Part shown: positions 25,454 to 33,561 of the stretch, piece after piece
Layout of the letters: each line of letters starts with the position of its first letter
How positions within the stretch are numbered: the first letter of the stretch is position 1
Origin: Martinezella tropici
GTDB taxonomy: Bacteria; Pseudomonadota; Alphaproteobacteria; Rhizobiales; Rhizobiaceae
Length of the DNA: 64,000 nucleotides
Assembly (NCBI RefSeq): GCF_008370325.1
Contig: NZ_VNIP01000011.1
Span: 661,963-725,962 of the forward strand
Direction of reading: 5' to 3'
The notes under the pieces: model-generated
Seen by the model: the letters and a program-made list of their open reading frames with translations, nothing else
The model's database searches: none
Told to the model about the DNA's origin: nothing
Translations under genes and position numbers: made by a program

Positions 25454-26155
25454 ATGAGAGCAGCACTATCGGTCGTGGCGACAGGCGTCGTCGCGGCGTG
25501 TCTTCTTGCAGCATCGAACGCAGCGGCTTTTACCGCTTCCACGCCCTATACGGCAGCACCGGCCACACGCGGCGACGTGGTCCGAGTTGCGGTGGAACCG
25601 CAAGGCCAAGTCAAACCGCAGTTCCAGCGGCGCATGGTGCGGCTAGCAACGAACGAGGCGCCGGGCACCGTCATTATCGATACCAACAACAAGTATCTTT
25701 ATCTCGTCGAGGGCAGCAATCGCGCAAGGCGCTACGGCATCGGTGTCGGGCGTGACGGTTTCGGCTGGTCGGGCGTCGTCAAGGTCGGCCGCAAGGCGGA
25801 GTGGCCGGGCTGGACGCCGCCGCCGGAGATGATCGTTCGCGAAGCCAAGAAGGGCCACAAGCTGCCTCCCTTCCAGGAGGGCGGCGAGGACAATCCGCTC
25901 GGTGCGCGCGCCATGTATCTCTATCGCAACGGCAACGACACCGCTTTCCGTATCCATGGCACCAACCAGCCCTGGAGCATCGGCCTCAATATGTCGTCCG
26001 GCTGCATCCGCATGATGAACAAGGACGTGATCGATCTTTACGAGCGCGTCCCCGTCGGCACCAAAGTCATCGTGGTCGGTCCCGGGAACAAGCAGGGCGA
26101 AGTCAGCTATCAGGATCGTGGCGTCGATGTGCTGCGGACCCTGTTCGGCGGCTAA
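25454..26155 (+). CDS. L,D-transpeptidase (YkuD domain), second of a tandem pair
   Basis: 233-residue periplasmic L,D-transpeptidase. The ATG at 25454 is preceded by GAGGGGA, and the signal peptide ends near ASNAAA (residue 24). The YkuD domain spans about 65-200, with FRIHGTNQPWSIG and SSGCIRMMNKDV, catalytic Cys near residue 184. Compared with its upstream paralogue it lacks the long Pro/Arg linker and has a 30-residue C-terminal tail. It has its own 218-bp upstream region with a perfect palindrome, so it may be regulated separately. Confidence 0.93.
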   Translation: MRAALSVVATGVVAACLLAASNAAAFTASTPYTAAPATRGDVVRVAVEPQGQVKPQFQRRMVRLATNEAPGTVIIDTNNKYLYLVEGSNRARRYGIGVGRDGFGWSGVVKVGRKAEWPGWTPPPEMIVREAKKGHKLPPFQEGGEDNPLGARAMYLYRNGNDTAFRIHGTNQPWSIGLNMSSGCIRMMNKDVIDLYERVPVGTKVIVVGPGNKQGEVSYQDRGVDVLRTLFGG

Positions 26156-26470
26156 GCGGAGCGGTATCTCCTCATCCTGATTCGAATATCAGCTCACGGG
26201 CGTTCCGGACCATGGCATGGCTTCGATCATGCAGGTCGAGGACGCCCGTTTCTCGCGTGATGCGCCATTCCGCGCCAGGCTGCGCTGATGTCAGTGTTGC
26301 ATCAGTGTTACAGCCTGAAACTTATCGTCCCGATCCGCCGCAAAACGGCTTGTTCCCTTCAGTTTACCGTCAGTTTTCCCGCCTAAGCCGGGCTTGCGCA
26401 CCTATGACTGCAATAGAAGTGTCACGGAAGCGCGCTTAGATAGCAGCACTTTGGCATTCGGGGATTTCAT
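26156..26470. other. Intergenic region before the outer-membrane barrel gene
   Basis: 315 bp. ACGGGCGT (26196-26203) pairs with ACGCCCGT followed by TTCTC (26242-26249), a possible but poor terminator with a 38-nt loop. An open frame at 26212-26439 on the plus strand has no coding character. The rest should hold the promoter of the barrel gene. Confidence 0.4.
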
Positions 26471-27142
26471 ATGCATCGTGCATTTCGCATCACGCAGCCG
26501 GCGCTTGCCGCGCTTGCTATTTCAGCAGTCATATTTGCCGCCAATTCTGCCTCGGCAGAGATGCAGTTTTCCGCCTATGGCGGCGTGCAAGGTGCAACCG
26601 GCAGCAACGTGACCACGTCGGACGGCGCCGATTTCGACCCGAACTGGTCGGGCAAATCCTTCAAGATGCCTCCCTATTTCGGCTTCCGCGGCATCTGGTG
26701 GCTTGATGAGCTCAACAAGCCGAACTGGGGCGTGTCGCTGGATTACTCGCATGCCAAGGTCTATGGCGATCTCGGCAACACGCCCGGCTGGTCACACTTC
26801 GAGTTCACCGACGGCTTGAACATGCTGACGCTGAACGCTCTCTACCGCTTCCAGGATCCTGCCCGCAACTGGACGCCCTATGTCGGCCTCGGCGCTGGTA
26901 TCAACGTGCCGCACGTCGAAGTCACGCGCGCGTCCGGCCGCACCTTCGACTACGAATTCGGCGGCGCTTCGCTGCAGGCACAGGCCGGCGTCAGCTACCA
27001 GATCTCCAAGCACTGGTCGACCTTCGTCGAATATAAGGGCAACTATAACTTCGTGAACGATGTTTCGATCGACAGCGGCGACACGCTGAAGACCAGGGTC
27101 TTCACTCACGCGCTCAACTTCGGTGTCTCGTTCAACTTCTGA
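26471..27142 (+). CDS. lpxQ: Outer-membrane beta-barrel protein, probable lipid A oxidase LpxQ
   Basis: 223 residues with a 29-residue signal peptide (to SASA) and alternating amphipathic strands ending in a terminal Phe (FGVSFNF), as expected for an 8-strand-type outer-membrane barrel. Internal features WGVSLDYSHAKVYGD, WSHFEFTDGLNMLTLNALYRF and the WSTFVEYKGNYNFV hairpin match what I remember of rhizobial LpxQ, which oxidises the proximal glucosamine of lipid A to 2-aminogluconate. The length agrees with LpxQ. Without an alignment the safe call is outer-membrane barrel; LpxQ is inference. Monocistronic, with a weak stem before the next gene. Confidence 0.6.
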   Translation: MHRAFRITQPALAALAISAVIFAANSASAEMQFSAYGGVQGATGSNVTTSDGADFDPNWSGKSFKMPPYFGFRGIWWLDELNKPNWGVSLDYSHAKVYGDLGNTPGWSHFEFTDGLNMLTLNALYRFQDPARNWTPYVGLGAGINVPHVEVTRASGRTFDYEFGGASLQAQAGVSYQISKHWSTFVEYKGNYNFVNDVSIDSGDTLKTRVFTHALNFGVSFNF

Positions 27143-27220
27143 AGCCGGTCTGGCTGAAGTTCGCGATCAATCCCCCTAAGCCGGTTCAGGCTTGGGGCAT
27201 TATGTGCTATATTCCAGCAC

Positions 27221-27568
27221 ATGAGTTTTTCCTATTACAGATGCGACTGGATCCATCCGGAAAGTGAGGAGCCGGTCATCGTCTATTACGAGGTCGACAT
27301 CACCGGCGATGTTCCTCGGCTTATCGACGTGTTTGCCGATGGTCGCCGGCAATGCATGTCGGTTGTCGATTTCACTACGGTAGGACGTGAAATGCTAGGG
27401 ATCACCAGCCTGGTCGAAGGCTCGTTTTACGATGGCGTTGCCGGCCTGATGGATGGCATCTTCTTCGAGGAGGGGCAGGATCGTATCAGCATGACGCAGA
27501 TCGCCGCCGATCGGTTCGAGACCGAATGGCAAGCCTACCGGCTGCCCGGGTCGGGCAGGCTGCATTAA
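27221..27568 (+). CDS. Small conserved protein, possibly DUF6881-like
   Basis: 115 residues, cytoplasmic, without membrane segments. The N-terminal half (CDWIHPESEEPVIVYYEVDI, then RLIDVFADGRRQCMS) resembles a small domain found in many proteobacteria that I associate with DUF6881; this is from memory. The C-terminal half is acidic. Function unknown. It converges on glcF, and the two genes share a TTAA, each using its TAA as stop (27565-27568). No partner gene is apparent. Confidence 0.65.
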   Translation: MSFSYYRCDWIHPESEEPVIVYYEVDITGDVPRLIDVFADGRRQCMSVVDFTTVGREMLGITSLVEGSFYDGVAGLMDGIFFEEGQDRISMTQIAADRFETEWQAYRLPGSGRLH

Positions 27569-28884
27569 GCGGCGGCCGGCTGCAGCCCCTTCAACTTGGC
27601 AGGCATCTCGCCGCCATAGGCCCAATCCAGCAATTCCACCGTATGCAGGATCGGGATATTGGTCCCCGTGGCGATCTGCGTGATGCAGCCGATATTGCCG
27701 GTCGCGATGATATCGGCCTTCGTCGCCTCGATATTCCTGACCTTGCGCGCCTTCAGTTCGGCCGAAATCTCCGGCTGCATGATGTTGTAGGTGCCGGCCG
27801 AACCACAGCAGAGATGCCCTTCCGCCGGATCGCGCACCGTGAAACCGGCAGCCTTCAAAAGCAGCTTCGGCGCCATGGTGATCTTCTGCCCATGCTGCAT
27901 GGAGCAGGCGGAATGATAGGCGACCGTGATGCCACGCGGCATATGCGAGGGAAGGTCGAGGCCGGCGAGATATTCGGTGATGTCCTTGGCGAGCGCCGAG
28001 ACCCTTGCCGCCTTTTCGGCATAGGCCGGATCGAGGCGCAGCATATGTCCGTAATCCTTGATCGTCGTGCCGCAGCCAGACGCGGTGATGATGATCGCAT
28101 CGAGCCCGCTGGCCTCGATCTCACGCGTCCACAGATCGACATTGGCGCGGGCGGCGGTGAGCGCCTGTTCCTCACGCCCCATGTGGTGGACCAGCGAACC
28201 GCAGCAGACCTCACCTTCCGGGACGACGACTTCGACGCCAAGGCGCGTCAGCAGCCGGATGGCCGCCTCGTTGATCGCCGGATCGAGCACCGGCTGAGCA
28301 CAGCCCGTCAGGATCGCGACGCGACCGCGCCACTCCGCCTGCGGCTCATGCCGGGCGGGCCTGGCAAAAGGAGACGGCGCCGGGATGCGACGCGGCGCAA
28401 GATCAAGCATAGCGGCGAAAGCCTTCAACGCCGGAACGCGCCTCAACAGGCCATTGAATGGCCGGCCAAGGTTTGCAAGTCGCAAGGCCAGCCGGAAACG
28501 GCCGGGATAGGGCAGCACGGCCGCCAGCACATTGCGGGTCAGCCGGTCCATCAGCGGGCGCCGATAGGTATTTTCGATATGGGCGCGGGCATGATCGACC
28601 AGATGCATGTAGTCGACGCCGGAAGGACATGTCGTCGTGCAGGCGAGGCAGGACAGGCAGCGATCGATGTGCGTTACCACCTCTGCGTCGGCGGCCCGGC
28701 CGTTTTCCAGCATGTCCTTGATGAGATAGATGCGGCCGCGCGGGCTGTCGAGCTCGTTGCCGAGCGTCACATAGGTGGGACAGGTGGCGGTGCAGAAGCC
28801 GCAATGCACGCATTTGCGCAGGATCGCCTCGGATTCGGCCACATGCGGATCGGCAAGCTGGGCAAGGGTGAAATTGGTTTGCAT
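27565..28884 (-). CDS. glcF: Glycolate oxidase iron-sulfur subunit
   Basis: 439-residue subunit that passes electrons from GlcDE to the quinone pool. Two 4Fe-4S motifs sit in the N-terminal third: CVHCGFCTATCP (near residue 21) and CLSCLACTTTCP (near 73). Two CCG domains follow (EVCCGSLVHHMG and HLCCGSAGTYN), as in heterodisulfide-reductase-like subunits. It is the third gene of glcD-glcE-glcF but stands 215 bp downstream of glcE, with a palindromic repeat between them. Its stop overlaps that of the convergent small gene. Confidence 0.96.
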   Translation of the reverse strand: MQTNFTLAQLADPHVAESEAILRKCVHCGFCTATCPTYVTLGNELDSPRGRIYLIKDMLENGRAADAEVVTHIDRCLSCLACTTTCPSGVDYMHLVDHARAHIENTYRRPLMDRLTRNVLAAVLPYPGRFRLALRLANLGRPFNGLLRRVPALKAFAAMLDLAPRRIPAPSPFARPARHEPQAEWRGRVAILTGCAQPVLDPAINEAAIRLLTRLGVEVVVPEGEVCCGSLVHHMGREEQALTAARANVDLWTREIEASGLDAIIITASGCGTTIKDYGHMLRLDPAYAEKAARVSALAKDITEYLAGLDLPSHMPRGITVAYHSACSMQHGQKITMAPKLLLKAAGFTVRDPAEGHLCCGSAGTYNIMQPEISAELKARKVRNIEATKADIIATGNIGCITQIATGTNIPILHTVELLDWAYGGEMPAKLKGLQPAAA

Positions 28885-28914
28885 CTATGCACGTCCCCAT
28901 TCGAGCAAGGTTCC

Positions 28915-29076
28915 GCCCCTCATCCGGCCTATCGGCCACCTTCTCCCCGTTTTGACGGGGAGAAGGGGATGGCCGCATCCTCCGTCGCCCCGCAGCTTTG
29001 GTACATCCGATGCTGCCAAGTAAAAGAGGTCGTCCCCTCTCCCCGCCCGCGGCGAGAGGGTTAGGGTGAGGGGCAA
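28915..29076. repeat. Two-palindrome intergenic repeat, copy 2 (between glcE and glcF)
   Basis: Same element as at 14221-14379. It shares CATCCGGCCTATCGGCCACC, TTCTCCCCGT..ACGGGGAGAA, GAGGTCGTCCCCTCTCCCCG and TTAGGGTGAGGGGC, with a diverged middle. It again lies inside an operon on the minus strand. Confidence 0.85.
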
Positions 29077-29099
29077 TCGTGGACAAGCCTCCATCCCCT

Positions 29100-30299
29100 T
29101 CACCCCATCTTCCCCGGATTGAAAATCCTCGCCGGATCGAATTTTTCCTTCACGCGCGCCGAAAGCAACGCCACGGCCTCGGGCTGCGGCTGGAAGGCCG
29201 GTGTCGTCGCGCGGTGGCCTGGAGTAGCGCGCATCAAGGTCGCGTGTCCGCCGCCGAGCGCGTGAATGTAGCGCCTGAGCATATCGCCCTCCGGTTCGGC
29301 TTCCATGCGCATCCAGACCAGCCCGCCCTGCCAATCATAATAGGCATCGACGCCCTCCTCCAGGCGAAGGGCCGCAACGAGCTGCTGGCCGATGCTGGGG
29401 GCGACGGATACCCGCCAGATCGGGCGCATCGTGCCATCGGCATAAGGTTTCACATCGCGGATCTCTCGCCAGAGCCTGCGGCTGACATCCTCTTCGAGGC
29501 GCTTGGCAGGGCCGAGCCGACCCATCGCGGCGGCCAGCTTTTCGGCCCTCGCCGTGACGGAGCCGGGAAGGCCCTCGACGCGCAGCACTGTTGCCTCCCC
29601 TTGCGGCATCGTGCCGTCGACGAAGGACCACGCGACCGTCAAGGGCAAATGGGCTGCACCCGATACTTCGAGCGGCAGGGCCATGGCCGCGGCCATCGCG
29701 TTGGCGGCCTCCGCATCGTTGAGGCCGGAGACGACGATCGTTTCCTCCGTCTTCGGCTTCGGCGGCACGCGAAACGTCACCTCCGTCAACAGGCCGAGCG
29801 TACCGTGCGAGCCGGCCATCAGCTTGACCAGATCGAGACCAGTGACGTTCTTCATCACCCGCCCGCCGGCCTTGACGATCTCACCCTTGCCGTTGACGAA
29901 GCGGACGCCGAGCAGGCTGTCGCGGGCGGCGCCACTGACGAAACGGCGTGGGCCGGAGACATTGGCTGCGAAAATGCCGCCGATCGTCGGCTCGCCGTCC
30001 GTTCCCATCAGCGACCGGTGATCCATGGGCTCGAACGCCATCATCTGGCCGCCCTCGGCAAGAGCCGCCTCGATCTCTGCGACCGGCGTACCGGCACGGG
30101 CGGTCAACACCATTTCCCCCGGATTGTAGGCAACGATGCCGGCAAGATGGCGCGACGACAGAACCGCTTCCGAGACGACCGCGTTGCCGAAGCCGGACCG
30201 CGTGTTGCCGCCGACGATCGCAAGGGTCGCACCACGCGCCGTATGGTCGCTGATGATGGAGGCGGCTTCCTCCTCCGTCCTCGGATGAAACTCGGTCAT
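29100..30299 (-). CDS. glcE: Glycolate oxidase FAD-binding subunit
   Basis: 399-residue subunit. FAD_binding_4 signatures appear as GGNTRSGFGN (near residue 30), MMAFEPMDHRSL, and the GGIFAANVSGPRRFVSGAARD stretch near 105. The C-terminal domain is shorter than in GlcD. The ATG at 30299 overlaps the glcD stop (ATGA), which fixes the start; the frame is open further upstream but overlaps glcD. Together with GlcD and GlcF it forms the membrane-associated glycolate dehydrogenase that yields glyoxylate. Confidence 0.95.
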   Translation of the reverse strand: MTEFHPRTEEEAASIISDHTARGATLAIVGGNTRSGFGNAVVSEAVLSSRHLAGIVAYNPGEMVLTARAGTPVAEIEAALAEGGQMMAFEPMDHRSLMGTDGEPTIGGIFAANVSGPRRFVSGAARDSLLGVRFVNGKGEIVKAGGRVMKNVTGLDLVKLMAGSHGTLGLLTEVTFRVPPKPKTEETIVVSGLNDAEAANAMAAAMALPLEVSGAAHLPLTVAWSFVDGTMPQGEATVLRVEGLPGSVTARAEKLAAAMGRLGPAKRLEEDVSRRLWREIRDVKPYADGTMRPIWRVSVAPSIGQQLVAALRLEEGVDAYYDWQGGLVWMRMEAEPEGDMLRRYIHALGGGHATLMRATPGHRATTPAFQPQPEAVALLSARVKEKFDPARIFNPGKMG

Positions 30300-31735
30300 G
30301 CAGTGTTGCGTCCGTCGAGCGGGAAGACCTTGGAAGGGTTGAGGATCCAGCCGGGATCGAAGGCCGCACGGACCGACATCATCTGGGCGAGATCGACATC
30401 GGCATATTGGTGCCGCATCAGGTCGCGCTTCTCGATGCCGACGCCATGCTCGCCGGTGAGACAGCCGCCGGCATCGACGCAGAGCCGCAGGATGTCGTTG
30501 CCGGCGGCTTCCGCCTTGGCGGCATCCTCGGGATCGTTGGCATTGAACAGGATCAGCGGATGCATGTTGCCATCGCCGGCGTGAAAGACATTGGCGACGC
30601 GCAGACCGTAGCCGTCGATGATCTCGGCCGTCTTCTTCAGCACATGGGAAAGCTGGCTGAGCGGCACGGTACCGTCCATGCAGATGTAATCGGCGATGCG
30701 GCCGGTGGCGCCAAAAGCGGATTTGCGGCCTTTCCAGATCAGGGCCGCCTCCGTGGCAGACTGGCATTCGCGCACGGTCTTGACCTTGTGGGTACGCGCG
30801 ATGGCGACGATGCTCGCAAGCATATCGCCCATTTCCGCCTCAGACCCCTCCACCTCGACGATCAGCAGCGCGCCGACATCGAGCGGATAACCCGCATGCG
30901 CAAAGGCCTCGCAGATCTCGATCGCCGGCTTGTCCATGAATTCGATGGCAACGGGAATGATGCCGGCGGCGATCACATCGGCCACGCAGGCGCCCGCCTC
31001 TTCCGACGTATCGAAGCCGAAGAGCACCGGCCTGGCGCCCTCCGGCTTGGCGATGAGCCGCACCGTCGCCTCGGTGACGATGCCGAGCTGGCCTTCCGAG
31101 CCGCAGACGAGACCGAGCAGATCGTAGCCCGCCGCATCCAACGCCTTGCCGCCGAGATCGATGACGGTGCCATCGGTCAGAACCAGCTTGACGCCGAGGA
31201 GGTTGTTGGTCGTGACGCCATATTTCAGGCAGTGCGCGCCGCCGGAATTCATGCCGATATTGCCGCCGATGGTGCAGGCAAGCTGCGAACTCGGGTCGGG
31301 CGCATAGAAGAAACCATCGGCCGAGACGCTTTCGGAGACGTGCAGGTTCGTCACCCCCGCCTGCACGGTCGCGGTGCGATTGGCATAATCGATATCGAGG
31401 ATGCGGTTCATCTTGGAGAGACCGAGAACGACGGCATCTTCCTGCGGGATGGCGCCGCCGGAAAGCGAGGTGCCAGCGCCGCGCGGAACGACGGGAATGC
31501 CATAGCGATGGCAATATTTCATCACGGCCGCCACTTCCGCCGTCGAGCGCGGCAAGGCTACGGCAAGCGGCAAGCGGCGGTAGGAAATGAAGGCATCGGT
31601 TTCGAAGGGTACGAGTTCGCGCGGCTCGTGGATGAGGCATTCCGGCGCCAGAAGATCGGCGAGATCGGCGACGATGGCGCTGCGGCGAGCCAGAACATCC
31701 GCACGCGGCTCCAGAAATGAAATGGCCTCGGCCAT
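30296..31735 (-). CDS. glcD: Glycolate oxidase subunit GlcD (FAD-linked dehydrogenase)
   Basis: 479-residue catalytic flavoprotein that oxidises glycolate to glyoxylate. The FAD-binding domain includes PVVPRGAGTSLSGGAIP (near residue 95) and NIGMNSGGAHCLKYG (near 160). The C-terminal FAD-oxidase domain has VANVFHAGDGNMHPLI and GEHGVGIEKRD, both hallmark motifs. AAGGAGG lies 6 nt before the ATG at 31735, so that start was preferred to one 18 bp upstream. It is the first gene of glcDEF and diverges from a LysR gene across 235 bp that also hold a palindromic element; that regulator may control it. Confidence 0.96.
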   Translation of the reverse strand: MAEAISFLEPRADVLARRSAIVADLADLLAPECLIHEPRELVPFETDAFISYRRLPLAVALPRSTAEVAAVMKYCHRYGIPVVPRGAGTSLSGGAIPQEDAVVLGLSKMNRILDIDYANRTATVQAGVTNLHVSESVSADGFFYAPDPSSQLACTIGGNIGMNSGGAHCLKYGVTTNNLLGVKLVLTDGTVIDLGGKALDAAGYDLLGLVCGSEGQLGIVTEATVRLIAKPEGARPVLFGFDTSEEAGACVADVIAAGIIPVAIEFMDKPAIEICEAFAHAGYPLDVGALLIVEVEGSEAEMGDMLASIVAIARTHKVKTVRECQSATEAALIWKGRKSAFGATGRIADYICMDGTVPLSQLSHVLKKTAEIIDGYGLRVANVFHAGDGNMHPLILFNANDPEDAAKAEAAGNDILRLCVDAGGCLTGEHGVGIEKRDLMRHQYADVDLAQMMSVRAAFDPGWILNPSKVFPLDGRNTA

Positions 31736-31775
31736 GCCGTCCTCCTTCTGCATCCTATGCCGGATACAGCCTCCT

Positions 31776-31894
31776 TTTAGAGCATGATGCCGAAAAGTGT
31801 GATCGGTTTTCGGACGACATCATGCTCTACTTCTTTGAGTCTGGAGCGGATTCAGATTTTAGGTCGAAGAGACCTAAAATCATCCGACTCTAGG
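31776..31894. repeat. Palindromic intergenic element between glcD and a LysR gene
   Basis: Two adjacent hairpins. The first is AGAGCATGATG ... CATCATGCTCT (31779-31789 and 31818-31828) with an inner CCGAAAA/TTTTCGG. The second has outer arms GAGTC/GACTC (31837-31841 and 31886-31890) and an inner 11-bp GATTTTAGGTC/GACCTAAAATC stem. It resembles elements I recall as common between rhizobial genes. It is distinct in sequence from the other two repeat families in this window. Confidence 0.75.
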
Positions 31895-31970
31895 TGCATT
31901 ACAGGCTTAGCGCTTTCCCAGGTTTGGAGCAAATGATAAGCATTTATTCCAAAACAGGAAATAATCGTGC

Positions 31971-32867
31971 ATGACCAATTTAGGCGATCTCGAAATCTTC
32001 GCCAGCGTCGTCGCAACGGGCAGCATGTCCCTGACCGGTCGCGCGCTCGGTTTTTCGCCGGCGGTGATTTCCAAGCGCATCAAGCGGCTCGAAGACCGGC
32101 TCGGCACGCGGCTCCTGCAGCGCACGACGCGGCAGATTTCACTAACGGAGGCAGGCCAGGGTTTCTACGACCGCGTGCTTGCAATTCTGGCCGGTCTGGA
32201 AGAGGCAGAAGCCTATATTGCCGGGCGCTCCTCCCAGATGCACGGCACGCTGAAGATCTCCGCCCCGACATCCTTCGGCCGGCTGCATATCGCGCCGCAC
32301 CTGAAATCCTTCATGCAGGCCCATCCGGACCTCGCGATCAATCTGGTGCTGAGCGACGAATTCGTCGATATCGTCGGCGGTGGCTTCGACCTTGCCATCC
32401 GCATCGCCGAGCTCACCGATTCCAGCCTCGTCGCCCGCAGGCTTGCGCCGGTGCGCAGGGTGCTCTGCGCGTCACCGGCCTATATCGATGCGCACGGTAT
32501 GCCCGGGGATATCGAGGATCTGCGCCGTCACACCTGCCTGCCCGCGCACAATCATGATCCCTGGCGGCTCGACGGTCCGCAAGGCAGCCTGACTTTCCGG
32601 CCGGAGGGCAGGCTGATCACCAATTCCAGCGAGGTCGTCCGCGAAGCGGTCATCGCCGGCCTCGGCATTGCCCTGCGCTCGACCTGGGATATCGGCCCGG
32701 AGCTGCGTGACGGCCGCCTCGTTCAGGTCCTGCCGGCCTATGAAGGCTCGCACAATGTCACGCTTTCGGCCGTTTACCCCAGTCGACAGTTCCTGCCGGC
32801 GAAAGTACGCGTCTTCATCGATTTTCTCGCGGAACTTTATGGCCCCCTTCCCTATTGGGAGCGATGA
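31971..32867 (+). CDS. LysR family transcriptional regulator
   Basis: 298 residues. Winged helix at 1-60 (LGDLEIFASVVATGSMSLTG, then AVISKRIKRLEDRLGTRLL); effector domain behind it with the TRQISLTEAGQGFYDR linker. It resembles the large group of LysR proteins next to oxidoreductase genes. It is divergent from glcDEF, so regulation of glycolate oxidase is plausible but not proven. It is followed 22 bp later by the macrodomain gene on the same strand, so the two may be cotranscribed. Confidence 0.88.
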   Translation: MTNLGDLEIFASVVATGSMSLTGRALGFSPAVISKRIKRLEDRLGTRLLQRTTRQISLTEAGQGFYDRVLAILAGLEEAEAYIAGRSSQMHGTLKISAPTSFGRLHIAPHLKSFMQAHPDLAINLVLSDEFVDIVGGGFDLAIRIAELTDSSLVARRLAPVRRVLCASPAYIDAHGMPGDIEDLRRHTCLPAHNHDPWRLDGPQGSLTFRPEGRLITNSSEVVREAVIAGLGIALRSTWDIGPELRDGRLVQVLPAYEGSHNVTLSAVYPSRQFLPAKVRVFIDFLAELYGPLPYWER

Positions 32868-32889
32868 GAGCCCTTTCGAGGAAATCATC

Positions 32890-33453
32890 ATGGCCGCGCC
32901 TGAGATCATTCGTTCCGATGTTGCCTCCATCCTGAAGACGCGCTTCACGGTGGCTCTCGGCGATATCACCAAACTTCCGGTCGATGCCATCGTCAATGCG
33001 GCCAACAGCAGCCTGCTCGGCGGTGGAGGCGTCGACGGTGCGATCCATCGCGCCGCCGGACCGGACCTCCTCGCCGAATGCCGGACGCTGAACGGCTGCA
33101 AAACCGGACAAGCGAAGATCACCATGGGATATCGCCTGCCGGCAAGACATGTGATCCACACCGTCGGCCCTGTCTGGAATGGTGGCGATCATGGCGAGGA
33201 AGAACTACTCGCCGGCTGTTATCGCAGCAGCCTCAGCCTTGCCCGGAAACACGGGCTCAAAAGCGTTGCCTTCCCCGCCATCTCCACGGGCGTCTATCGC
33301 TTTCCCGCCGAGCCGGCTGCTAGGATCGCAATCCGCACGGCTCTAGCCGAGAGCGAAGATGGCGCGTTCGAGGAGATCGTCTTCTGCTGCTTCGGCGACG
33401 ACATGGCGGCGCTCTACGATCGATTGCTGCCGCAAGCGCTTGATGGAGCCTGA
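32890..33453 (+). CDS. Macrodomain protein, O-acetyl-ADP-ribose deacetylase type
   Basis: 187-residue single macrodomain that removes ADP-ribose-linked acyl groups or hydrolyses mono-ADP-ribosylation. The ligand loops are clear: VDAIVNAANSSLLGGGGVDG (near residue 32) and FPAISTGVYRFP (near 123). The catalytic-region Asn and Asp match the YmdB/MacroD class. The ATG at 32890 follows GAGGAAA. It may be coupled to the upstream LysR gene. The stop TGA lies just before a dispersed repeat. Confidence 0.92.
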   Translation: MAAPEIIRSDVASILKTRFTVALGDITKLPVDAIVNAANSSLLGGGGVDGAIHRAAGPDLLAECRTLNGCKTGQAKITMGYRLPARHVIHTVGPVWNGGDHGEEELLAGCYRSSLSLARKHGLKSVAFPAISTGVYRFPAEPAARIAIRTALAESEDGAFEEIVFCCFGDDMAALYDRLLPQALDGA

Positions 33454-33456
33454 CGT

Positions 33457-33561
33457 TTAGAGCGATTCAGTTTTTCACGGAATCTGTGAACCGCTCTATC
33501 TCTTTGTTTTCTCGCAATTCCGGGCGAAAAACCGCTGCGCACTTTTCCTGGAATTGCTCTA
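33457..33561. repeat. Dispersed palindromic repeat, full copy b
   Basis: Both modules are present. The first is TTTAGAGCGATTC ... GAACCGCTCTAT. The second is CGCAATTCCGGGCGAAAAAC ... CTTTTCCTGGAATTGCTCTA. The right end read on the minus strand is TAGAGCAATTCC, and its TAG is the stop codon of the adenosylhomocysteinase-like gene. Confidence 0.9.

Noticed and set aside
26212..26439. Small plus-strand gene before the outer-membrane barrel gene
   Set aside because: No Shine-Dalgarno, composition unlike the neighbours, and it overlaps a likely hairpin and promoter region.
28915..29076. CRISPR-like array from the repeats
   Set aside because: The copies are single, far apart, palindromic and have no regular spacers or cas genes nearby.
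31736..31970. Insertion sequence at the glcD-LysR spacer
   Set aside because: Palindromes are present but there is no transposase, no target duplication and no element longer than about 120 bp.
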